Shown piece after piece: positions 1 to 12,094 of a stretch of DNA of 64,000 nt (position 1 is the first letter of the stretch; each line of letters begins with the position of its first letter). Source of the stretch: Punica granatum (lineage: Eukaryota > Streptophyta > Magnoliopsida > Myrtales > Lythraceae). The position numbers and the translations under genes are program-made. The notes below the pieces were generated by a model that was given only the letters and a program-made list of their open reading frames with translations, made no database searches and was not told the origin of the DNA. The stretch spans positions 12,471,001-12,535,000 of the forward strand of contig NC_045127.1 of the NCBI RefSeq assembly GCF_007655135.1. Reading direction: 5' to 3'.

Positions 1-513
1 TTGCTGCGGCGGAGGAGAAGACTGCTGGAGGGTTGTTGCTTACTGAAGCAAGCAAGGAGAAACCTTCTATTGGCACGGTAATATATTCTCTGTAGCACAT
101 ATCAGCATTCAAAATCTTAGTACTTAATATACTTAGACCATTATATGTTCTGCTTTCATTTTCCTTGAATACAGGGACGCTTGGTAAAAATAAGAAGTCT
201 TGTTTTTAGTACAGAAGATTGGTAATTTTTTTTTGCAAGCCAGAAATGTGTGGAAAACAGAAAATTGGAAAAGCTGTACACCGCTGAATAAAATTATTAA
301 CTTGGATGATTAAACTCGTTGTCATGTATGGTGGAACAGATTATTGCAGTCGGTCCAGGCCCTCTCGATGAAGAAGGGAAAAGGACGCCCCTATCGGTGT
401 CCTCAGGCAACTCTGTGATGTATTCGAAGTATGCAGGTAGTGAGTTAAAGGGAAGTGATGGTTCTGACTATATTGTGCTGAGGGCTTCTGATGTAATTGC
501 TGTGCTCTCCTAG
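1..513 (+). CDS. CPN20: Plastid 20-kDa co-chaperonin CPN20 (GroES type), last two exons, 5' partial
   Basis: The end of a gene entering from the left. The penultimate exon runs to 77 (25 codons read from base 3) and stops at a G|GTAATA donor. The last exon runs 340-513 after an AACAG acceptor, with TAG at 511-513. The 82 visible residues contain GGLLLTEASKEKPSIGT, IIAVGPGPLDEEGKRTPL, YSKYAGSELKG and LRASDVIAVLS, which match the C-terminal cpn10 repeat of plant CPN20/CPN21. In this family two GroES domains are fused behind a plastid transit peptide. The protein caps the CPN60 chaperonin in the chloroplast stroma and helps fold Rubisco and other clients. Phase 0 is kept across the intron and there is no lesion, so the gene looks functional. 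The first GroES domain and the transit peptide lie outside the window. A mitochondrial single-domain cpn10 is less likely, because the SKYAG-x-ELKG and terminal ASDV-x-A-x-LS pattern is plastid-type. Confidence 0.9.
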
Positions 514-623
514 TTGGTTGGTTTTGTCTACAACTATTGCTCGAATTGATGTTGTGCATGTACCGAGAAAATTTTTGAAACCGGCCTTTGATCCATTTCA
601 ATATTGGTGATATATTGTAGAAC

Positions 624-723
624 AGATTGGAGCATTGAGACAATTCCATGGATTATAAATGGAACTTAAAATAAGATTGGAGCATTCAGACTAGTTCATG
701 GATTATAAATGGATCTCGAAATA
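624..723. repeat. Tandem duplication of a 50-bp unit just after CPN20
   Basis: Two adjacent 50-bp units, 624-673 and 674-723, both begin AGATTGGAGCATT and share CATGGATTATAAATGGA. They differ at several positions. They start about 110 bp after the CPN20 stop, so they probably lie in or near its 3' UTR. Nothing coding is visible in them. Confidence 0.8.
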
Positions 724-3542
724 ATCACTTTTGTCCTATATCACCAAAGATTGCTTTCACATCTATGGTATTGGTATTGGTAGATAATGAGAATGAGTGC
801 GAGTCCCGCACGTTAAGGGCCGGTGATCTATAACTTGCTTGTTTGGACTGAGAGTTATGGTGGCTTATGGAGGGCCGACAGGACAATTTAAATGCAAAGA
901 AGCATTTGAATACGCTGGATAGGTGAAATCTCAATCTATCCTTAGATGAGGTGAGAATGTATAAATGCTAGCCAGCTGCTGTGAGGTGAGTCTGGTCTAG
1001 CCACTGTAATTAAATTTAAGGACCTAACCATGACCTTACGCATATAATCCTTTATACTAAAAACGCACTAGTTGTTGATCTAACTCGTAGATGTACCAAA
1101 TTCTGCGTTCGAAAGCAATTCTTCTAATTGGCGATCGTTCATTCATGTGTTTCGAGCTTATCTGTTTGGGCCCTGGCTCAAGAGAACTTTCATCCTAAGT
1201 TATGGGCCCACGAGAGCTGTACAATCTGGGAGTTATATTGCCAGGCCAAACCTGATCCTGGATGATGTTCACTGCTAAGCCCATGAAAGGTCAGATTTAG
1301 GAGGGCGACTCGGATAAAAGTCCGATTAAGATATAACGACTATGCCCTCACAACCCAATTAACATGCTAAACATGTTAGGTTCTTGATACTGCATTCGAC
1401 GTTATTTACCGTTCCGGACAACATGGTAGTACATGAATGCAAGCTATATCTGCATATCTGATCTTCTCACCCCCTCATGCAAGTTTTATGTCAAGGAGGG
1501 ATAAATTTCTTGGGAAACACTCGAGACTTGTTTGGCGAGTTGTAGAAGGTGTTAATGTGGTTCGTGTGCAATTTTTTGAATTTCACACTTCCCTTTAAAA
1601 AAAAAGAAATCCTTTTGGGTCAGAATGTCTAAAGGCTTCGGGGTCCATTTTTCAGTTTCTACTCTCATGGAACAAGAAGAGTCATCATATGGAGGGTGCT
1701 AATTTATGCTTAATTCAATTTAACTCACCCAATCGACACCGATTAACCAAAATGTTGAACTAGTAGATAGTATATGCACGAACTACATCGAGTATGGTAA
1801 CTCGGTGCCAATGACATATGGTTCTTAAACGGACTCCAAATCCAATTTGATCTATATGTTGTTTAATTTCTCCTTATGACTAGTCGAATGTGATCTGAAA
1901 ATTTCTAAGACATATTGCCCTAGTCAAGAGATTGAATTGCACACTATTTTGGAATATAACCAAAAGGAGGTTTCTCTAGGGAAGGAACCCTCCAACAAAG
2001 TAAAGGGGTTTCCATTTTGAATTGGCCATTTGCAGCTGTTCATTTGCTTCAAAAACCAGGGACCATTTAGTGAAGAAATTTTCTCATACTTAGGTACCAT
2101 TTCTTGACGAGTCCAACATGAAAATTCCATTACGCATCCCACGATTACACATTTACAAGGAGTAAATTCCTCAGGATTCTTGTATCGTGTGAACGTTACA
2201 TTGATCTTCACCATATCAATGTGAAAAATTGGAATATATATGTTTTAGCGAGGTCGTAATAACTTAAAAGTACACTTGAACAAAATCACTTCAATGATAC
2301 CATCTTAACAAAGGAAGCAGATTTGCTTCCAGTTAAAATTTGGTACTGTTGGTGCAGTTGTGAGTGCACTGATGATACCAGTTTGGCCCGAACACTAATA
2401 GATCACCAAATGATAAAGATAGAAATCATGAGATGGCCATATGAGGGAAATGTCATTCTCTCCATGTCAATTCACAAATCACAATCTCAAACTCCTCAAA
2501 CCGCCTTAATATCATCTCACATGGAGATATATCAATCAAAATGACCAAATCAAACTTGATTTATTTGGCTATTTTTGGTACCCCATGATAGGCTCTTCCT
2601 CTTATTATTTACGGGAAGGGAATATCATCTCCAAATTTATTGCAAAAAATATGACGACATGTTAAAACTGAAATTAAGAGATGACACTTAGCTAATTAAA
2701 CCATTTCATTCAGAACGCAAGCTTCACGGAAGTGATTGAACGAGAAAGAGCCCCGAAAAAGAGGAACTTTATGTCATGTGGTGGCGATGGATAAATACTA
2801 CATTGTATTGGACTCATAATAAAAATAAAGAAATTACTAAAGTACACCTGGTCCCATTTCTTGTGCAGCCATCACCCCATTTTTGTGCTTGAACGACTTG
2901 TGATGTGAAATGAGTCACTATCCTCAAGGTTAATTACTCGTTCACGTCCTCTTTTTTGAAGTTACAACACGATAAGGCCGAAGCTGTAGTGCTGATTAAA
3001 GATAACGATGCTTTTTGATGAGAGGGTTATATATACCACTGGGGACATATATATTACTCGTTACACATAGACAATACCTTTTGCTTAACGTGCGAAGCTT
3101 GGAAAAAACGAGCTTATCGGACATTCATTCGTGCTGTTATTAGAACTTAACGAGTTAAAAGGGGCATCAAATCACGGTCAAGGAGGTTCATATGGGGAGA
3201 AGGTATATATATTTGTCCCATAATTTAAGTTCATTTTCCATGGTCAAACAATCTTTGCTTCTCTTGCAAGGCAAGAAGTCAATTTAATCAGAAGACTATG
3301 TTATAAATTTCTTAAACCAATCTAATTATTAGGACCAAATCCCACTCCAAAACATTGACATACACCCTTCAGTTCAGAAAGCACCCATATGGACACAGAA
3401 CAATTGAGCATGTGGAAGAATTATTAAAAAGGTACAGAAAGAGATATTTCATGAAAACGTCCAATTCGAGAGACAAGTGTCCCTCCCAAGTTAGACCTTT
3501 CCCAAGACAATCAGATTAGATACATTGTAGGAATCGAAAAGC
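724..3542. other. Gene-free stretch, AT-rich
   Basis: No reading frame here resembles a known protein and no repeat could be delimited. The first 200-300 bp may belong to the CPN20 3' UTR and terminator region. The remainder is single-copy-looking AT-rich DNA with short random frames. Confidence 0.5.
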
Positions 3543-3770
3543 CGGCCGTCGGTCTGTGCTATACTGACCGATTGCGGTACTGCTAGCTGCTGACAGTTAC
3601 CAGTCCACCTTGTCTGTCGTCAGACTTCTGCAGACCGGATCAGGTGGGGTCCACACGTGTACTGTCCCGCAGGGAGTGCCACGTGGATGCCCAAGTGGAG
3701 TTGGTGATCGGATCTGATCTTCTCGATTGACCGTGCAGTGTAATGTAAATTCCAAGTGGAGGACTGCTAC
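3543..3770. promoter_or_regulatory. GC-rich island with two G-box/ABRE palindromes
   Basis: About 230 bp of clearly higher GC in AT-rich surroundings. It contains ACACGTGT at 3653-3660 and CCACGTGG at 3679-3686, both of the ACGT-core type bound by plant bZIP/bHLH factors. It is followed by (GA)15 at 3811-3840 and a TA tract at 3956-3976 that could serve as a TATA region. No protein-coding exon could be recognised on either strand nearby. It may be the promoter of an unannotated non-coding transcript or a relic of a lost gene. The promoter reading is inference only. Confidence 0.3.
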
Positions 3771-3805
3771 ATACGCCCTTTCGAGTTTGAATTGCAGAAG
3801 AAAGA

Positions 3806-3810
<5 letters not shown>

Positions 3811-3842
<32 letters not shown>

Positions 3843-3976
3843 AAAACGTGGCTCAAATGTGGAAGGCTTCAGGTTCAGGAGGGAAACTTTCTCATGGTGG
3901 AGTCCAGTTGTATTCTACTTTTAGCGGTGTATGCATACATACATTACATACACACATATATATATATATATATATA
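3811..3976. repeat. Microsatellites (GA)15 and (TA)n
   Basis: An uninterrupted (GA)15 occupies 3811-3840 and a (TA)10-type run occupies 3956-3976. Short frames across them give ERERER-type translations that are artefacts of the repeat. Confidence 0.9.
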
Positions 3977-4427
3977 CACTCCTTTTCTTTTGTCGGGGAC
4001 GCATACGTATAAGAATGGGTACATGCATTTACCTATACGCATGCTGTATATTCCATCATCAGCATATCGGACTTTTGAGGTTTTCTTCATTTTCTCGATA
4101 ATTATTTTATAATATCCTACGAACTCAAGAAATAGTTCAATATAACCACACAAGCTATGCAGGTGATCAATAAAAAAAATTTCCTTGTATGCTTTTAATG
4201 TGATTTGAATTTAAATTTTCATTTCATAATTGATAACTTTATTAAAAAAAGAGCTATACAAAGATGATTAAAGTAGTAAAAGAAGCCGCAAAACATAAAA
4301 CTATTGAGAGAGCTTTTGAGAGTTTCGTATGAATTACAAGCTAGAATTCTATCTCGAGTTGGAGTTACCGAGTTGAAACTTGATCAAGTAGTTAACTATG
4401 GTCCTATACCGAAAAAAGAGAGTTAAC

Positions 4428-4585
4428 GATGGTACGTAAAAGTTAATATAATTTCTCACATAAAGGTGATTTTTTTATTGAATTCATCATTTTTTCGTTA
4501 TTTCACGATGGTACGTAAACGTTCATATAATTTTTCACATAATGGTAATTTTTTTATTAGACTCATCATTCTTTCGTTATTTGAG
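4428..4585. repeat. Tandem duplication of a 79-bp AT-rich unit
   Basis: Units 4428-4506 and 4507-4585 both begin GATGGTACGTAAA and continue with ATATAATTT-TCACATAA, then a T7 run and CATCATT-TTTCGTTATTT. The copies differ at roughly ten sites, so the duplication is not very recent. Confidence 0.8.
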
Positions 4586-6902
4586 ATAACGTCGGAGAAT
4601 CTAATAAATTCGACGTAATTACGCGTAATAAATATGGTAAATACCTGGATTAATTAGGGGTAAAAAAAAGTGGATTAACATGTGGAAATTCTCAGAATAC
4701 ACGGTATACATACGTGGAGAAATAAGATTGGTGCAGTTTCAATGGTTGCGGCTGTGAGTGATTCAGTCCAGGAGGCCAAACCAAAAAGACAAAAATGGAA
4801 AAAAAAAAAGAAGAAAGAAAGTTCCCGTCAAATGTCAATTCTTGAAAATATTTTAATTGACTTGACACGTGGTGGCCTCTCAACACCCTCGTAGATGAGA
4901 CCACCTCAGCGACTTCCTCGTAAAAAGCACGCGGCGTACGTTGATTCCATGCCGCCACTACCACCAAGTTCTCTCTCCTCTCCTCCCTCTCTCTCTCTCT
5001 CTCTAGAGCAGATATTCCCATCACGTGCTCCTTTTCATTTTTGACTTTCTAAGGCATATATGTATATATATGCATGTATAGTATAATGTATTCATTAATT
5101 TCATTATCCAAATATGAACTTGTTATGATTTACTAAAATTATACATCTTAGTATAAAATATTTTGAGGATTTTTAAGAGGTACCTAACACGGCGCATTGA
5201 ATGCTTCGTGATTTTTTGTAAGCTGACTAAATGTATGACTTGAATTAATAAAAATTTTGTAAAATCAATTTTAAAAAAGGAGTACAATCCGACATCATTT
5301 GGAAAATTGTTATCGTTGATACTCGATTTGATCTATTCATCAAGTTATCCCCATGCGCAGTCGTTTTATTGTTATAATTTTATATGGAGGGTTACGTGAG
5401 TTTGGAGGACACGCTTTTCTCTCTATTCAGTACTGGTCAATAAAAGAGAAACAATCGAAAACCTCATTTTCCTTGCCACTTAATCTACGTGATACTTTGC
5501 CAATACGAATAGCATATATTGTACTCCTATAGCTTTCTTGCTCTCATTTTTTGTTGTTGAATCGAATCGTACATGTGGCAGAGAGCCCCCAGTTCATGGT
5601 ACAACATTATAGAGATGAAATGAGTAAAACTTAGGCAAAATGAGTATTGAACATCTCAAGCTCAAACAATTTTCAGAATGATCGAGTTCAGGTTAGATTA
5701 GAAGCTTATTCAAGGATATATATTTTAAGCATTTAAACTTAGTTTGAGAGTCGGAAATCAGAATTGCTATTCGTGAATTGAAATGAATGATGGGAATCAT
5801 GAGAAGAGAAATATGAAGTGTATTTGATTTCGTATGAGTTCCTAAACTATCATGTGTATTTAAGCAAACTCATTAAGGTTCACGAACTTACTGATAAGTG
5901 TATTTTCAAGCTTGTCTCGAGTAATTAAATGCCGATCCTAATTAAGTAGCTTGGGGGAGCATGGTTAACCCATGTAACAATCACTCCTACTTCTCAGTCC
6001 TCTTTTCTTCCTTTCATTTTCTTGGAAAAAAATATATGTCATATAATAGAGCCTAAAGAGATGGAAAGATTCCAAAGTTTTACTTATAATGAAACGATTG
6101 GCTTTTAACTATGGTGTATATAATATCAATCTTTCACCCAAAGAGAAGAAAAAGTGCATATCAATAATCCTTGTCTCGTAAGTATATAATTTTCTTTTTT
6201 TTTTGATAGTGACCACGTGCTGAGTAATTTAAATATAAAAATATTGGAAATTTCAAATTAAACCAGCATTAGCATGTTAAATTTTTGGAGGTTCAAGTTA
6301 ACTATCAACGAAATTTGTGATTGGTTAATTGTATCCCTATCAATTCTCAAATTTATATGTAAGAAATTTTTAAGAATTGGGTGTGCAATATAAAATGATA
6401 CTAACTTTGGATCCGACGGGGGTTTCTTAAACACTTTTGTTTCATCCCTTATTTTCTAATGGGCCCATGATTCTCTTTTTGTTACCAAAATATTCTTAGA
6501 TGCTTTACCATAGAAATTAATTACTGTTTCCATTACTTCTTATTTTCCATTTCTTCACAAAAAAAAAAATTGAACATAAAGAAAGCTACACTGTCTACCC
6601 AAAAAAGAAAAACAAAGCCACATTGAGAAACTCATGAGGAAGAAAAATTTAAAGATTCACTTAGTCTAAAAATTTAGGAAAACCTTTTCAGACTCTTTTC
6701 TCCTCTAAGAATTAAACTAACGTAATATAAAATGCTCTACGTGTCACCTTATATGTATCATGGAAAGTATCTATACAGACGGTTTAACAATTGTTAATGC
6801 GTATTATCCTAGTCTATATTTTTGAAAAGTGCATTTTGAGTTTTATATGTCGTTAATGTTGATGTTGTTATTAATTAATATTATCGCCATATTTTTTCTT
6901 CC
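4586..6902. other. Gene-free stretch with a CT tract and two ACGT motifs
   Basis: CACGTGG (4866-4872) and CACGTG (5022-5027) flank a pyrimidine-rich (CT)n tract near 4980-5004, a promoter-like combination. No exon follows in either direction. The remainder to 6902 is AT-rich without recognisable genes. Confidence 0.4.
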
Positions 6903-7070
6903 GTGTGTACCAAGATATCCGGAAATCTAATGGAGGCCAACTAATCTAGTATGAACCTGGTTGATCCATTAAGGGTAAAAATCTCATAATGTGATGATTT
7001 TCTATTCGTAAAACTCGAATCCGAGATTTTATTTAAAAGAAACAAAGTGATTCAGACAATCCACGCTGGT
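6903..7070 (-). repeat. SINE-A copy (minus orientation), diverged
   Basis: Read on the minus strand it follows SINE-A throughout: the head with TTTAAATAAAATCTCGGATTC, the stretch equivalent to AATC-x-ACGCTG, then CCTTAATGGATC and the 3' part ending GGATATCTTGGTACAC. The A box has decayed. The copy is about 70% similar by eye to the best copy at 32128. Confidence 0.5.
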
Positions 7071-7321
7071 AATATTATCCTATATTATTACTATTAATCT
7101 TATTGCTAAAGCCATGCTCGAGTATTTTCAGATATTTTCATGTATATAATAGTAAGGAATCAAAGAGAAAGTTACGACACAACAATAATTTCAGAAGTTT
7201 GGATATCTGTAATGTGGGGTACATATAAGGCACACTTTGTCCGGATATATGGGCTCCAAGCACTGTTTTCCGTACGGCAGCAAAGGGACAAATTAAAGAA
7301 AATATTAAAGATAGCGGCTTT

Positions 7322-7478
7322 AATTGGTTTACGGGATTCGCTATTTATTATCATTCAATAAGATTTTGGTTTTAAATCTTGGAGAAAATATATGATTGGA
7401 AGAGTTTTATTTCTTAGTGGATCGATCTAGTTCGAATTGGATTGGTCGAAATCTGTTATTCTTCCAGATACCAAGGTA
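7322..7478 (+). repeat. SINE-A copy (plus orientation), diverged
   Basis: It begins AATTGGTTTACGGGATTCG, has TTTTAAATCTTGGAGAAAAT in place of the B-box region, then GGAAGAGTTTTATTTCTTAG and AGATACCAAGGTACA at the 3' end. It lies 250 bp from another copy in the opposite orientation. Confidence 0.5.
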
Positions 7479-8009
7479 CATATAAAAAAATAAATAATAA
7501 AATAAAGATGCCATAAACTATATGTCATATCAAAAATATAAACTATATGCTATATACTATAATGTCTTCCATTAACATGATAAAGATCACTTGTGTGTTG
7601 AAACTTTGGAAAGTTAATAAAGTAAAGGCCATTTATATTCCTTATAATAATAATAAATAAATGTCTAATTAATTAACTTAGCACCCAAGTTGATGAATCG
7701 TGCTATGCCACGTCTTGAAAATCATTGCACTCTCAAACTTTTTGGTGAGATGATGATCTAGAAGGACTTTGCAACACTCCTCTCTTTTGGTTCATGCCCC
7801 ATGGGCACATAGAGACATCATTTGGTGTTTCATTCAGATGTTGCATCAATCACACAATAATGGCAATAATCTAATATAAAAACAAAAGCTTAGTTAAGAA
7901 TGGGCTGTGATCTAATCAGGACAACTTTGGAGAAATGAAAGATCGATGGTGGAACCACTTATTCTCTTCTTTGAAATTAAAATGTACAAAAATATTAGTT
8001 GTTTTAAAT

Positions 8010-8800
8010 GATTATCAGCTTCATCTAACCGTGAGAAACTGGTTCAATTGATGATGAGATTGTGAAATGACCTTTCACGTATTGCAAGTCTCTTGCTGAG
8101 GAAATTGTTTTGTTAGCTACTTAATGTAATCAGAGTTCTTTTAATTCACTGTTTCGAAGATATCAATATGGATCGCAACTTCTATGATTGAGTAAAAAGA
8201 GTCATGGGCATGCTTCCACAAGTAAAGTTGTGATGTTCTCAATACCGTGCCTCTAATCGCCTCTGTTTGCTCCCTCAATTATTATGTATTTTTTTCCCTC
8301 TTGACAAATTCACTTTTCCTAATATTATTTAATTTTTAATTTTTAAGGAAATTTATAAAAATCTAATGAAAAAGGATGAAAATGAAAAACTTAAATTTAG
8401 TGGCATATGCAAATTTGTTGTAAAAGACAATTTTGAAAGTACATGATTTATTTTCTAGCATTTTTCTATTTTGGCTATGTATTTAAGAAAGAGAATACAG
8501 TCTACGTTTTTATTTTATTTTTTATTTTATTTCCTTTCTCTTAAATCAGCCCTACAAAATATGTTAGCTGATTTACGCGATTATCAGTTTCATTTGATTG
8601 GGTGAAACTAGTTCCATTAGACAATGGACATGAGATTGTGAAATGTCCTTTCACGCAGCGGGGGTCTCTTGCTGATGAATATCATTTTATTAGCTATTGT
8701 AAGCAATCAAAGTTATTTTAATTCGTGATTTCAAGGAATTTAATACGGATCAAAATTATACGATTGGATAAAAGATGTCATGGGCATGGTTCCACAACCT
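8010..8800. repeat. Diverged direct duplication of ~220 bp, 570 bp apart
   Basis: Segment 8010-8230 is repeated at 8579-8800. Shared landmarks are GATTATCAG, GAGATTGTGAAATG-CCTTTCACG, TCTCTTGCTGA-GAA, TTTTAATTC-TG-TTTC, and a closing GTCATGGGCATG-TTCCACAA. The spacer 8231-8578 is AT-rich. The pair lies downstream of the MYB gene and does not code. Confidence 0.7.
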
Positions 8801-9069
8801 AAACATATAAATGGTGATCAAGCCATAGCACTATGAAGTCAATTTCAACGGATTAAGATGAATAAACTCGACCTGGGTACAGATTTTTCCACATAAAATC
8901 AACAAACTAAGGAACAAACACAATTGTGAACACAGCATATTAGATTGATTATTCTATTTTGGCTAATTGATCCTCTCTTGATCTAATTTCTCCACATTTG
9001 CTCCTTTACATCATCGCCGTCCCACTCCCTTCGTTTTTTTTTTTTTTTTCTGTACTTATTTATAACTGA

Positions 9070-11155
9070 TCAGACATTGTTGTTTAGCTGCTGCTGTAAG
9101 GACCAGATATTCTCAACATTCCAAAAACTGTCTGATGTTTCCCCACCGTCCAACCAATCATCCGCGTTATTTTGCTCCATGGATGGGAATCCCGATGACC
9201 CGTAATTGAAGTAGGCCGCAGGGCTAGTGAAGGACTCCTCAAATGCAACTTGGTTATCCACTCTGAAATCGTAATCCGTGTTAGGGTTCTTGAAGATTGG
9301 GAGATTGTATTGATCAGCAAAGTCGGAGACTGGTGAGACTTGAGCTGCAAATGAGTCCGATGAAGTGGTGGCTGCTGTGCTTGAGTTCTCGGGCGTGCAG
9401 GCAACCGGAGGTATCTGTGAGACCATATAGTTGCTGTTGAATTGGTGGTGGTAGTAATTGTCTGTAGTGGTGGCTGCGGCTGTGGCAGAAGTAATAGTGG
9501 AGGATCCACCGGGAGAGCCTCCGCTGTTGTTGGTCGTGGAGGCGGCAGCAGAAGCAGCCTGGATTCTTTCTACGAGTCTGGGCATCCATAGGTAACGCAT
9601 AGTGTCCTTGAACTGCTTGCTGTTCACATCACATTTGAGCTGTTTCGCGTGCTTCTGCACCCGTGTCCTCCAGTAATTCTTGATTTCATTGTCGGTTCTT
9701 CCGGGAAGGTATTGTGCAATCTTTGACCACCTGAAAAGCGATTGACAGGTAGAGTTGAGAAGAAAGGGGAGGAAAACGTATCCCACGGATAAGAGTCTAA
9801 ATTAATTTTATACTTCTTTTGTCGAATCCATGGATCATAATCAAATTAAACATAAGTATAAATTGCATCAGGATATATAATATATACACCTACCGGTTGC
9901 CCCAGCGGGTGTGAAGTTCAAGAATCAGAAGTTGCTCTTCAAGTGTTATGTTTCCTCGACGAACATCGGGGCGCAAGTAATTCAGCCACCGAAGCCGGCA
10001 GCTCTTTCCAGTCCGCTTCAGGCCTGTTCCACAAGAAATAATCGACTCGATTAGATACAAAACCCGGGATTTGGTAAAGTTTTTCTATATTTGAATCACA
10101 TAACAATAGAAAGGAGAGATCATTTTTCACTCCTGTACTTTTTCCCAGGAGAGAGTGGAGTTTGCACGATGAACTTTATGGGTCAGTTCTAATTCTAGTG
10201 GTACGTCCTTTTCTACACATGGGGTATGAAAAAAACTTGATCAACTTGCCATTTCACATTATATTTTTCTTTTTTCGAACAAAAATTGACTTCATCTGAT
10301 AAACGATCTTTCTCGCATACAGAGAACATCGCTGAACCCAGGTCTACTTTCTTTTGCAGAAGGTATAGCTTTCGCTTTCCATTTTTAACTCATGTGTGCT
10401 CCACTTTTAGTTCCACAGGTGCATGGGCTCATCGAATGATGAGAAAGTGAAATCTTGATTATTTAAGTCCACAACTTAGAGCATTAAAGAAAGCACAAGA
10501 TGAAGAAGAAGGCGACGGAGAAGAAAGATTGAAAAGATATTTTCCCTTTACGTGAGGTTATAAGATGAAGGGCATATTTTTTCTTGCCCAACCAAAAAAA
10601 AAAGCAAAACGAAAAAAAGGAGAGAAGGGTTTGTTTTTTCTGCAAGCAAGGCAAAAAAAGGGGGGGGGGGGGGGGGGGGTTTAAGCTTTGAAATATTTAG
10701 GTAGTTTCATCATTCTCTTGGTAAATTTCCGATCTTTGCCCGATTAAACATCTAAACACACCGAATACAAGCTATATTCATCGAAGTTCCTATGTAGAAG
10801 ATTTTTTAGGATTTGAGACCAAGAGGAATCGAGACGGTTATGAGCTTCTTGACCCTCTGCAGATGCATGATTGATCCTCAAGGAGATTATACAAAATAAG
10901 GGAAATCGGATGCCGCGATTTTCAAGACAAGGAGAAACCAGAGTGCTTAGAGAAGAAGTTATAAGGAGTTTTTCAAGTACCCGCACAGCGAGCGAGGGAG
11001 TTCCAGCGGCCTTCGCCGTGGTGGGCAATGTAATTGATGAGGGTGAGGTCTTCCTCGACCGTCCATGGGCCCCTCCTGAGGTCCATCTGGTCTTCGTCAT
11101 CGTGATCGCTGCTCTGGAAGGAGGAGACGGAGCGTCTGCTCACTTTAGCATCCAT
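9070..11155 (-). CDS. R2R3-MYB transcription factor, subgroup 20 (MYB2/MYB78/MYB108-like), complete
   Basis: Three exons on the minus strand: 11155-10981, 10023-9894 and 9730-9070 (966 nt, 321 aa plus TGA). Donors are G|GTACTT and CG|GTAGGT; acceptors are ACAG|GC and TCAG|GT. The intron positions, splitting a Gly codon in R2 and an Arg codon in R3, are the standard ones for R2R3-MYB genes. R2 spans residues 27-77 with Trp 31, 51 and 71. R3 spans about 78-130 with Ile84, Trp103 and Trp122. After R3 comes the subgroup-20 signature [26 protein letters not shown]. An Ala/Ser/Thr-rich linker follows, then an acidic tail with DDWLDGG and [14 protein letters not shown], a likely activation region. 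Family members are nuclear DNA-binding factors acting in jasmonate/ABA, senescence, stress and anther programmes. A second in-frame Met at residue 24 (MDLRRGPWT) could be an alternative start. I chose the upstream ATG because it keeps a longer acidic leader in frame. The exact orthologue is uncertain. Confidence 0.95.
10660..10679. repeat. G20 homopolymer in MYB intron 1 (C20 in the sense strand)
   Basis: Twenty consecutive G on the plus strand, preceded by A7. It lies inside the 957-bp first intron (10024-10980) of the MYB gene, about 300 bp after the donor. Such a tract could fold as a G-rich structure or simply be an assembly-prone slippage site. Confidence 0.9.
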
Positions 11156-11311
11156 TGAGAAAAATCAAATAACTTCCTTGAATCGGAAACCGATTGACTG
11201 AAATCACAAGAGGGTTTGCTTCTTCTGCCCAAAGAAGAGGGGAGAGGGGGGGGGAGGGACCGAGAGAGGATTGAAATTACACAAATTGATCTGGAGGAGG
11301 GAGGAAGAGCT

Positions 11312-11359
11312 GTATATATATATATAGGTGGGACTGGGAGAGGTTTGAAAATGGTGGAG

Positions 11360-11397
<38 letters not shown>
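11312..11397 (-). promoter_or_regulatory. Probable MYB core promoter: TATA box plus (AG)17 tract
   Basis: A TATA-like run at 11312-11326 lies about 160 bp upstream of the MYB start codon (minus strand). Directly upstream is an uninterrupted (AG)17 at 11364-11397, read as CT on the sense strand. CT/GA-rich elements next to TATA boxes or in 5' UTRs are common in plant promoters. This placement would give a 5' UTR of roughly 120-130 nt. No start-site data are available. Confidence 0.55.
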
Positions 11398-11400
<3 letters not shown>

Positions 11401-12094
11401 CCGCAAAAAATTTAAGTTAACTAATTAATTAAGTATTAGGGCACTTAAATTAATTTAAGTGATTAAAATAAGGTGCACGGGTTAATAATTGTCGGGATTC
11501 AGTAGTGTGAGGCTTCATGAACTTTGAAACTTTGACTTTCCACACGTTTAGTAGTCTCTCTTTTTCGATCAATACTATGCCGCACATTGCGTGCGTTTGT
11601 GTCTGTCTGAGCCCGAGGGGAATTGGACTAGATATGGTTTTGTTGTTCTGATCCGAAGCCAAGTTGCTGCCCCTTACACACTGTAACTCTTATCTTGGAC
11701 CGGTTGCTTTTTTGAGATGTATTTATTCATTGATGGATCTGTAAAGTGCTTTCAGTGAGTACGCCTTTGTAGGGTTTTTTTATTTTATTATAATTTGGAA
11801 ATTGTTAAGGTAGCCCTAGCTACAACAGTATGTGCACGACAACTTCCGGTGTGGATTATGCGGATATTATTAAGGAATTTGAATTGGCAAAGATATATTT
11901 AGTTGGAATCGAGAGATATATAGTCATATGAAATAGCAGACATTGGTATGTTTTTGCAGTAAGTGCAAATTTAGCTGACAGGTGTAGATGAAAATTGCAA
12001 TATAATTTAGTACTCCAATATTCCACATAGTTTCAGATATTAATCCAATAAAGGTCCATCCCATATAACCTAGAATGGGTGCAGTGCAATGTAC
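11398..12094. other. Distal MYB upstream region, no other gene seen
   Basis: AT-rich with no convincing frame on either strand. It ends at a TRIM retroelement, so the repeat-free upstream region of the MYB gene is about 0.9 kb. Confidence 0.5.

Noticed and set aside
9084..9589. Pro/Leu/Thr-rich and Arg-rich open frames on the minus strand
   Set aside because: They are alternative frames of MYB exon 3. The MYB frame is the one with family similarity and correct splice phases.
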